Source of the DNA: Deltaproteobacteria bacterium
Lineage (GTDB): Bacteria; Desulfobacterota; Desulfarculia; Adiutricales; Adiutricaceae
Length of the DNA stretch: 13,149 nt
NCBI GenBank assembly: GCA_031288745.1
Contig: JAITQT010000103.1
Location: forward strand, 1 to 13,149
Direction: 5' to 3'
Below the pieces are notes generated by a model. It was not told the DNA's origin, did no database searches, and saw only the letters and a list, made by a program, of their open reading frames with translations. The translations under genes were made by a program, and so were the position numbers. Numbering within the stretch: position 1 is the first letter of the stretch; each line of letters opens with the position of its first letter. Positions 7,804 to 13,149 of this stretch are shown here, piece after piece.

Positions 7804-9166
7804 GCGAGTTCATTTTGTGGGCATTGGCGGCATTGGTATGAGCGGGGTAGCCGAAGTGTTACTTAACCTAGGTCATTTGGTAAGCGGTTCAGATCAGCAA
7901 AGGGGCTCCCAAACTCAGAGACTTGAGGGGTTAGGAGCTAAAATCGATATTGGTCACCGGGCCGAACTAGTTAAAGATATAGACGTTTTGGTGGTTAGCT
8001 CAGCTGTGCCCGATGATAATCCAGAGATAGTAGAAGCAAGGCGTAAGGCCATACCGGTTATCCCTAGAGCGGAAATGCTAGCGGAGTTAATGAGGCTTAA
8101 GACCTCAATCGCGGTGGCTGGAAGTCACGGTAAAACCTCAACCACCTCTTTATTAGGGGCTCTTTTAACCTACTGCGGCTTAGATCCCACTTTAGTTATA
8201 GGCGGAAGGCTAAACAACCTAGGGGCCAACGCTAGATTAGGGCAAGGGGAACTTTTGGTAGCCGAGGCTGACGAATCTGACGGCAGCTTTTTACTCTTAA
8301 ATCCAACCGTGGCCGTGGTTACTAATATCGATCGCGAGCATATGAATTTTTACGAGGATTTGGCGCGCTTAGAGCAAACTTTTTTGACTTTTATTAATCG
8401 AGTGCCTTTTTACGGCCTCTCTATCCTCTGCTTAGACGATCAAAGGGTCCAAAGCCTTATGCCGGGGGTCAAAAAGCGCTGCCTAACCTATGGTCTGTCG
8501 GCCCAGGCCGAGATTACGGCTAGAGAAATAAAAAAGCTTGATTGGGGCTATTCGTTTGAGCTTACTCGCAAAGGCCAAATGCTGGGCCAAATGACTATAA
8601 ACGTGCCAGGTCGCCATAACGTTCAAAACGCCTTGGCCGCCGCAGCCGTGGGACTCGAATTGGGCCTAAGCCCCTCTGACTTAGCCGAAGGCCTTTCAAG
8701 CTTTAAAGGGGTGGGTCGGCGTTTTGAGCTTAAGGGACAAGAGGGGGGCATAACAGTTCTAGACGATTATGGTCACCATCCCACCGAGATTAAGGCTACC
8801 CTTTCGGCCTTGGCTGAGACCTTTCCTGGAAGGCGCCGAGTGGTTATCTTTCAGCCTCATAGGCACTCAAGGACTAAAGACTTATTGAGCGAATTTGCCT
8901 CAGCCTTTAACGAAGCCGATCTATTACTAATCACCGATATCTACGCGGCCGGCGAAAAGCCCTTTGAAGGTCTTGACGCTGAGGTCTTAGTAAAAGAAAC
9001 AGCTATGCGCGGTCATCGGGGGGTTCGCTATGCCGGAAAGGTTACTGAAGCCGCCTTTAACTTGGCCCCGCTTCTTAAGGAGGGTGACGCAGTCATGACT
9101 TTGGGGGCCGGTAACGTCTACCGGGCGGGCGAGGAACTCTTGGCTCTAATTAAGGGCAAAAATTAG
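7787..9166 (+). CDS. murC: UDP-MurNAc--L-alanine ligase (MurC)
   Basis: Cytoplasmic Mur ligase that adds L-Ala to UDP-MurNAc, the first peptide step. The 459-residue product has an N-terminal GIGGIGMSG loop (12-20), P-loop AGSHGKTSTT (111-120), EADESDGSFL (160-169), DREHMNFY (182-189), GVGRRFE (308-314), DDYGHHPTE (326-334) and FQPHRHSRT (355-363), all characteristic of MurC. The start is an unusual TTG. It is chosen because it places MYHKPRRVHFVGIGG at the expected N-terminus, and a strong GGGGGAGG ribosome site sits about 4-5 nt upstream; the next in-frame GTG falls inside the nucleotide-binding loop. Seventeen bases overlap murG. The gene ends 22 bp before repeat copy B. Confidence 0.97.
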   Translation: MYHKPRRVHFVGIGGIGMSGVAEVLLNLGHLVSGSDQQRGSQTQRLEGLGAKIDIGHRAELVKDIDVLVVSSAVPDDNPEIVEARRKAIPVIPRAEMLAELMRLKTSIAVAGSHGKTSTTSLLGALLTYCGLDPTLVIGGRLNNLGANARLGQGELLVAEADESDGSFLLLNPTVAVVTNIDREHMNFYEDLARLEQTFLTFINRVPFYGLSILCLDDQRVQSLMPGVKKRCLTYGLSAQAEITAREIKKLDWGYSFELTRKGQMLGQMTINVPGRHNVQNALAAAAVGLELGLSPSDLAEGLSSFKGVGRRFELKGQEGGITVLDDYGHHPTEIKATLSALAETFPGRRRVVIFQPHRHSRTKDLLSEFASAFNEADLLLITDIYAAGEKPFEGLDAEVLVKETAMRGHRGVRYAGKVTEAAFNLAPLLKEGDAVMTLGAGNVYRAGEELLALIKGKN

Positions 9167-9188
9167 ATTATTTGGGTCCGTTCATCAA

Positions 9189-9470
9189 TGAACGTTTAAG
9201 GGCCCGTTTACAAAAAAGAGCGTTGTGGGGCCAAGCCTATTGAAAGGGATGACACATACCACAACAATGTAGCCCCCTATAGGAACTTAGTAATTTTAAT
9301 AATAATCAAAGTTAAAAATATGGGTTAAAATATATGGTTGGAGCAGAGAGCTAAGTAGAAACCTCAAAAGAACTAATGTTAAGATCTTATAGGGTAGGCT
9401 AAAACTTAATTACAACTCGAAAGGCGCTACCAGCCGTAACGTGGGGAAAAAAGACTTGGTGAACGGTTAC
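9189..9470 (+). repeat. Intergenic structured repeat, copy B (group II intron-like, 5' segment only)
   Basis: Second copy of the element found after murD, in the same orientation, lying between murC and murB. It has no ORF. Stem GTTGTGG (9222-9228) pairs perfectly with CCACAAC (9259-9265); at the same place copy A has GTTGCGG with TCGCAGC, so a C-G pair has become a T-A pair. Relative to copy A it carries a ~14-bp insertion near 9310-9335 that looks like a small tandem duplication of GTTAAAATATATGG-like sequence. Its 5' end lies in an inverted repeat, CGTTCAT-CA-ATGAACG (9179-9194). After GAACGGTTAC the similarity ends within about 5 bases, so only the first module is present. Confidence 0.85.
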
Positions 9471-9526
9471 TAATATTTTAAAGGGCCCTAATAAGGCCTA
9501 AAGCGCTTTAAGAATAAAACAAAACT
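9471..9526 (+). other. Spacer before murB with a 12-bp palindrome
   Basis: This short non-coding stretch contains TAAAGCGCTTTA (9499-9510), a perfect palindrome centred 22 bp before the murB ATG. There is no clear Shine-Dalgarno sequence. The palindrome could be an operator or chance; nothing else supports a role. Confidence 0.4.
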
Positions 9527-10468
9527 ATGGAAGAAGTAAAGCGAATCTGGCTCGAGGTCAAGAAAATATTTGGGACCGAGCCCCAATTGGTGATGCTCTC
9601 AAGTCTATCGCCCATGGCCATAGGGGGCCCTGGGCTAAGGTTTAGGGCCTCGAGTGAGTCATATTTAAGTGATATTTTAAGAAAATTAAGTAAAAATAAG
9701 ATTAGATATGTGCCTATTGGGGGTTGTAGTAATATTTTGTGCCCAGACGAGCCTTTGGAAGCCCCCATAATTACTCTTATAGGTGATTTTTGCCAAATTG
9801 TTTGGCGGAGTTTGGGCTCAGGCGTAATGAGGCTAGGCGGCGGTGCCTCTTTAGCTAAATGCGTCAGAGTGGCCCAAAAAGTAGGCCTATCGGGCCTAGC
9901 CCCTCTAAGCGGTCTTCCGGGCACGGTGGGGGGGGCGGTTAGAGGAAACGCTGGAAGTTTTGGCCAATCAATAGGAGAGCTAGTCGAAAGACTCTATCTA
10001 CTAACCCCAGAGGGCCGTGAGGTGGTTTTGGAGAGAGCGGAATTAAATTTTGATTATCGCCGCTTTACCCTACCAAAGGGCTTGGAGGAGAGTCTAATAT
10101 ATTGTCTTCTTATAAAGCTTAAGCCTTCTAGCTCCTTGCAGGTCGCCATCGAGGGGAACGAGGCCAAAAGAAGTAGGGAGTTATCTCAGCCTAAAGGTCG
10201 AAGTCTAGGCTGCTTTTTTAAAAACCCGCCTGGAGATTCGGCAGGGAGGCTCATAGATTCTTTGGGGCTAAAGGGCCTTAAGGTCGGCGGGGCTATAATT
10301 AGCGATATCCACGCAAATTTTATTCTTAATGTGGAGAAAGCAAATCAAAAAGACGTCTTAGAGCTGGCCTTAAAAGTTAAAGATTTGGTTTTAAAAAAAA
10401 CTGGCCTAAAATTGATCCCTGAGGTCAAAATCATTGATTCACAAGGGCTAGAGATGTCTTTGGACTAG
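9527..10468 (+). CDS. murB: UDP-N-acetylenolpyruvoylglucosamine reductase (MurB)
   Basis: Cytoplasmic FAD enzyme that reduces UDP-GlcNAc-enolpyruvate to UDP-MurNAc with NADPH, just before MurC. The 313 residues show the FAD-binding region IGGPGLRFRA (32-41), PIGGCSNIL (63-71), MRLGGGASLAKCV and GLPGTVGGAVRGNAGSFG (129-146). YRRF (177-180), the KNPPGDSAGRLID stretch and GLKGLKVGGAIISDIHANFILN (247-268) follow. Overall length and the short insertion-free layout suggest a type II MurB. In the usual GS-x-F-K-N-P segment, where the serine donates a proton to the substrate, this protein reads SLGCFFKNP with cysteine at 229. The start rests on the only plausible in-frame ATG; the ribosome site is weak. 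Repeat copy B lies upstream, so murB is probably separated from murC regulation. Confidence 0.94.
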   Translation: MEEVKRIWLEVKKIFGTEPQLVMLSSLSPMAIGGPGLRFRASSESYLSDILRKLSKNKIRYVPIGGCSNILCPDEPLEAPIITLIGDFCQIVWRSLGSGVMRLGGGASLAKCVRVAQKVGLSGLAPLSGLPGTVGGAVRGNAGSFGQSIGELVERLYLLTPEGREVVLERAELNFDYRRFTLPKGLEESLIYCLLIKLKPSSSLQVAIEGNEAKRSRELSQPKGRSLGCFFKNPPGDSAGRLIDSLGLKGLKVGGAIISDIHANFILNVEKANQKDVLELALKVKDLVLKKTGLKLIPEVKIIDSQGLEMSLD

Positions 10469-10525
10469 GGTTTCCAGGCTTGGTTTAGGTCAAAGGAACC
10501 TAGTTGACCGGACAAGAAAAAAAAT

Positions 10526-10554
10526 TTGACTATTTTAATTCTAAACAGTATAAT
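10526..10554 (+). promoter_or_regulatory. Near-perfect sigma70-type promoter
   Basis: TTGACT (10526-10531) and TATAAT (10549-10554) are separated by exactly 17 bp. That is five of six and six of six matches to the bacterial consensus at optimal spacing. It is the best promoter match I found in the window. Transcription would start near 10561, at the left arm of a hairpin. Confidence 0.75.
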
Positions 10555-10559
10555 TATTA

Positions 10560-10706
10560 TTACTAAATTCTAGCCTGGTTGTTTAGGATTTGATAATAGG
10601 CTTAGTAAATGAATTTGACCTGAATAGGTGGAAAAAAATAAAAGTCATCGGGTCATTTAAAACTAGGCAATGATTTGGTGTGCATGAGCCCATACTAGTT
10701 TTTTTT
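10560..10706 (+). ncRNA. Candidate ~145-nt small RNA or ftsQ leader/attenuator
   Basis: Three stems follow the promoter. Stem 1 is TTACTA (10560-10565) with TAGTAA (10603-10608), enclosing AGCC (10572-10575) with GGCT (10599-10602). Stem 2 is eight pairs with one G-U: TGACCTGA (10616-10623) with TCGGGTCA (10648-10655). Stem 3 is AAAACTAG (10659-10666) with CTAGTTTT (10695-10702), running into a T tract. The first stem begins at the predicted start site, so the 5' end of the transcript would be folded. No ORF is present. I do not recognise an RNA family. It could be a free small RNA or a leader whose terminator controls read-through into ftsQA. Confidence 0.5.
10659..10706 (+). terminator. Possible intrinsic terminator upstream of ftsQ
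   Basis: An 8-bp perfect stem (AAAACTAG/CTAGTTTT) is followed by an uninterrupted run of eight T's at 10699-10706, the last four beyond the stem. The stem is AT-rich and the 28-nt loop is long (a few inner pairs are possible), so termination may be partial, which would suit attenuation. Confidence 0.45.
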
Positions 10707-10765
10707 CGGCAATATGTAATTATTTTCCTTTCAATAATGCTAAACAATCAAATATTTGTATGATA

Positions 10766-10784
10766 CTATTTAGTTGCTAAATAG
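10766..10784. promoter_or_regulatory. 8-bp dyad (possible operator or small hairpin) before ftsQ
   Basis: CTATTTAG-TTG-CTAAATAG is a perfect inverted repeat about 60 bp upstream of ftsQ, overlapped on its left by a weak -10-like TATGAT (10759-10764) that lacks a good -35. Function unknown. Confidence 0.35.
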
Positions 10785-10842
10785 GTGATAAAAATAAAAT
10801 TTTCTGTAAATTTAACTTTAATAAAAAAATTCATGTGTCGCA

Positions 10843-11847
10843 GTGGCTAATCTTAAATACACGGCCAAGGATTTTCCCCATTTAAAGTTACCCGAGCGTG
10901 GTAAAGGCAAGCGGCCTATGGTTAATCAGCCTATAGCCCGGCTTAAGGAAAAAGGGCCAGGCCTAAGGGCTATAAAATTGCGCCCGGTTTTCCTAAGGTT
11001 AGCCAAAAAAGGGTTAAAACTTCTGTTTATAGCCTTCATAACGGCTATCATTAGCCTCGCTATTGTTTACGGGTATTTGCGGCTTGATGAATCTGATTAT
11101 TTTAGGGTGCTCTCTCAAAATATCGCCATAACGGGACTTAATCGTTTAGAGAGAACGGAAGTGCTAGAGGCGGCTGGGTTAAAAAACGGGGTCAATATCT
11201 TAAATTTTGACCAAGAGGCGGCTGAAGCCAGCCTTAAAACCCTTAGCTGGTTGGAGAAAGTCGATTTTAATCGTTCCTTTCCCGATGGCTTAAGCCTAGA
11301 AATTACTGAGTATAATCCTTTAGCCTTGGTGGCCTTAGATCATCTTTATTACGTTAATCGCCAAGGAAAACCTTTTAAAAGATTAGAGCCCGGGGAAAAC
11401 CCGGATTTACCCATAGTTAGCGGTTTTGTTATTGATGATTTGATGAGTTCGGGACCTTTAGTCCAAGACAGCTTAAATCAGGTCTTTAATCTAGTTGAGG
11501 TCTTAAGGGCTAGAGAGGATGATTTTAAGCTGGAAAATGTCTCTGAAATCCATAGCGATTCAGATAGAGGCATAACCTTATTTTTTAAAAATGGCGGCCG
11601 GGAGATAAAGGTTGGGGTAGGCTCTTTTTCAGAAAAGTTTACCCGCCTAAAAAAAGTCTTTGACTATTTAAAGACTAAGGGGCTCGCCCAAAAAGTGGCT
11701 TACGTTAATTTAGAGTGCTCGCCTAGGGTTATCATTAGGCCCGTTAAGGGGGCGGCTGGAGAGTTTTTAAACCCCCAAGCTCAGCCTGAAGATTTAGCAG
11801 CACCAAAGGTGGCTCAAAGGGAAACTAAGGAGCGGGCTGAAAATTGA
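10843..11847 (+). CDS. ftsQ: Cell division protein FtsQ (POTRA domain, divisome)
   Basis: Bitopic inner-membrane protein that links early and late divisome components, working with FtsB and FtsL in the periplasm. The 334-residue product has a basic cytoplasmic tail (1-56), one transmembrane helix (about 58-79) and a POTRA-like domain with ITGLNRLERTEVLEAAGL and LSWLEKVDFNRSFPDGLSLEITEYNPLALV (about 94-164). An FtsQ-type beta domain and an Ala/Glu-rich tail follow. The start is GTG, with no clear ribosome site. A TAA stop seven codons upstream leaves no earlier start, and the next option is ATG at codon 26, which would shorten the cytoplasmic tail without affecting the membrane helix. The position between murB and ftsA supports the call. 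Confidence 0.92.
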   Translation: MANLKYTAKDFPHLKLPERGKGKRPMVNQPIARLKEKGPGLRAIKLRPVFLRLAKKGLKLLFIAFITAIISLAIVYGYLRLDESDYFRVLSQNIAITGLNRLERTEVLEAAGLKNGVNILNFDQEAAEASLKTLSWLEKVDFNRSFPDGLSLEITEYNPLALVALDHLYYVNRQGKPFKRLEPGENPDLPIVSGFVIDDLMSSGPLVQDSLNQVFNLVEVLRAREDDFKLENVSEIHSDSDRGITLFFKNGGREIKVGVGSFSEKFTRLKKVFDYLKTKGLAQKVAYVNLECSPRVIIRPVKGAAGEFLNPQAQPEDLAAPKVAQRETKERAEN

Positions 11848-11913
11848 ATCGAAAAAGTTTTATAAATTTATTTATCTGAAACGTTCATAAGTATATGTGG
11901 GAGGTTTTTCAAG

Positions 11914-13149
11914 ATGGCACCCAAAAAGCCTGAAAGCGAACTCTACGTGGGTCTTGATATCGGCACAACCAAGATCGCCTGCGTGGTCGGCCGGATGAGT
12001 CCGGACTATGGTTTGGAGATAACCGGCCTTGGCTATGCTAAGAGCACCGGATTGTGGCAAGGGAAAATAAACAATGTCTCTAAAACAGTGGAGGCCATAA
12101 AGGAGGCGGTGGGCAGTGCCGAGCAGATGGCTGGCTGCAAGATAGCCTCGGCCTACGTGGGGGTAGCGGGGGGTCCGGTGGAGTCGTTTAATTCTACTGG
12201 TTTAATCATCACTGAGTCGGGCTTAGTGACCCAAGAAGATATTAGGCGGGTTAACGAATCAGCCATGAACGTTAATATCCCCCAAAACCGCGATATAATC
12301 CACACCATCCCCCAGGTCTATCAGTTAGACGATCGTAAGGACTATATTACCGACCCCTTAAGCATGAACGGTAAGCGCTTGTGGGCCAGTTTACACATAG
12401 TCACTGCGGATATGAATATCATCCGAGATATTGCCGGCTGCGTACTTCAAGCGGGCTTAGATATCAACAACACCGTTTTAGAGTCTGTGGCCTCGGCTGA
12501 GGCGGTGTTGACGGAAAATGAGCGGCAAAGTGGGGTCATTCTAGTAGATATAGGTGGGGGGACGTCTGATTACGCCATCTTCCAGAACGGCTGTATTTGG
12601 CACTCAGGGGTAGTGCCGATGGGTGGAGATAGCCTTAGTAACGATCTCTCTACTGGCTTTTGTATTCCTCTCGATAAGGCTGAGCAGCTTAAGATTCAAT
12701 TTGGCTGCTGTCACGAGCGTCACGTAACGCCGGATCTAAAGATAGAAGTGGAGCTGCCCTCGGGGACTTCTACCTTAATAGATCAAAGCGTGACCTGTCA
12801 TGTGCTAAATAATAGAGTGAAAGAAATCTTTTCAGCTATTGACACCCAAATCAGGGAAACCGGCTACGAAAAGGCCATGACCGCAGTCCTCACCGGAGGC
12901 TCGGCCCATCTATTGGGTATAACCGATTTAGCCGTAGAGGTCTTTAACTGCCCGGCCCGTGTAGGCCAGCCTGATTGCGGCAACGCAGTGGTGAGCGTAA
13001 ACGATCCTAAGTTTTCCACGGCCGTGGGGTTAGTCATGTACGGGGCTACCAACGAAGAGCCGCTAAGGCCCATTAGCCACGATGACTCCAATTGGAATAT
13101 ACGCAAGCTTTTAGGCTCTATGATCAAAAAAGTCTTTAAAGGCCGTGGG
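11914..13149 (+). CDS. ftsA: Cell division protein FtsA (actin-like membrane anchor), runs to window edge
   Basis: Cytoplasmic actin-fold ATPase that tethers FtsZ to the membrane and recruits later divisome proteins. 412 codons are open to the edge with no stop. Motifs are phosphate-1 LDIGTTK (14-20), the FtsA-specific 1C region (YVGVAGGPVESFNSTG, 81-96, onward), ASAEAVL (193-199), phosphate-2 VDIGGGTSDYAIF (211-223) and adenosine motif VLTGGSAHLLGI (325-336). The last residues, NIRKLLGSMIKKVFKGRG, form the basic amphipathic helix expected at the FtsA C-terminus, so only a few codons can be missing. The start is fixed by GGGAGG at 11899-11904, nine bases before ATG. The protein carries ten cysteines, and the segment before RVKEIF is diverged. 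ftsZ is the expected next gene. Confidence 0.95.
   Translation, partial: MAPKKPESELYVGLDIGTTKIACVVGRMSPDYGLEITGLGYAKSTGLWQGKINNVSKTVEAIKEAVGSAEQMAGCKIASAYVGVAGGPVESFNSTGLIITESGLVTQEDIRRVNESAMNVNIPQNRDIIHTIPQVYQLDDRKDYITDPLSMNGKRLWASLHIVTADMNIIRDIAGCVLQAGLDINNTVLESVASAEAVLTENERQSGVILVDIGGGTSDYAIFQNGCIWHSGVVPMGGDSLSNDLSTGFCIPLDKAEQLKIQFGCCHERHVTPDLKIEVELPSGTSTLIDQSVTCHVLNNRVKEIFSAIDTQIRETGYEKAMTAVLTGGSAHLLGITDLAVEVFNCPARVGQPDCGNAVVSVNDPKFSTAVGLVMYGATNEEPLRPISHDDSNWNIRKLLGSMIKKVFKGRG

Larger units (their letters stand above)
10469..10842 (+). other. Non-coding murB-ftsQ spacer carrying a promoter and structured-RNA candidate
   Basis: This is an AT-rich gap of 374 bp without a credible reading frame on either strand. 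From left to right it holds the inverted repeat GGTCAA/TTGACC (10488-10509), a near-consensus sigma70 promoter (10526-10554), three successive stems ending in eight T's (10560-10706), and a short dyad (10766-10784). No trace of a ddl gene, which sits here in many dcw clusters, can be recognised. Confidence 0.7.

Noticed and set aside
9508..9924. 138-codon minus-strand open frame over the start of murB
   Set aside because: MurB motifs on the plus strand explain the sequence, and the antisense product shows no domain.
10488..10509. GGTCAA/TTGACC inverted repeat as the murB terminator
   Set aside because: It is followed by an A-rich rather than T-rich tract on the plus strand, and the arms are only 6 bp.
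12864..13127. Minus-strand open frame opposite the end of ftsA
   Set aside because: It is antisense to the ftsA adenosine motif and C-terminus and has no independent support.

Overview
The window is one strand-consistent (+) stretch of a division and cell wall (dcw) cluster. The order is murE (5'-truncated by the window edge), murF, mraY, murD, an ~820-bp insertion, ftsW, murG, murC, a ~360-bp gap holding a second copy of part of the insertion, murB, a 374-bp gap, ftsQ, and ftsA (running to the right edge). Every protein-coding frame is open and carries its family motifs. No tRNA, rRNA, CRISPR array or toxin/defence gene is visible.

The genes encode the cytoplasmic and membrane steps of peptidoglycan precursor synthesis (MurB, MurC, MurD, MurE, MurF, MraY, MurG) plus divisome proteins (FtsW, FtsQ, FtsA). 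The DNPR motif in MurE points to meso-diaminopimelate peptidoglycan. With the classical murEF-mraY-murD-ftsW-murGCB-ftsQA order, this suggests a Gram-negative, proteobacteria-like organism. A deltaproteobacterial (Desulfobacterota-type) lineage is my best guess, at low confidence. The AT-rich spacers and degraded insertions would fit a host-associated or genome-eroding lineage, but that is inference.

The unusual material lies between genes. (1) A ~270-280 bp repeat occurs twice in the same orientation, directly after the murD stop and just after murC. The copies look about 85% identical by eye, have no ORF, and show a compensatory base-pair change, so the repeat is or was a structured RNA. 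After murD it continues for ~300 bp with several more perfect stems and resembles ORF-less group II intron RNA (domain I-like). No reverse transcriptase reading frame and no certain domain V are present. (2) The murB-ftsQ spacer holds a near-perfect sigma70 promoter (TTGACT, 17 nt, TATAAT). It is followed exactly at the expected start site by a hairpin, then an 8-bp stem, then a hairpin ending in eight T's. This is a candidate ~145-nt small RNA or attenuator leader upstream of ftsQA. (3) MurB has Cys where the catalytic Ser is expected.

ftsW-murG and murG-murC both overlap by 17 nt, and murE-murF is separated by one base, indicating translational coupling. The two insertions and the promoter-bearing gap divide the cluster into likely sub-operons murEF-mraY-murD, ftsW-murGC, murB and ftsQA.
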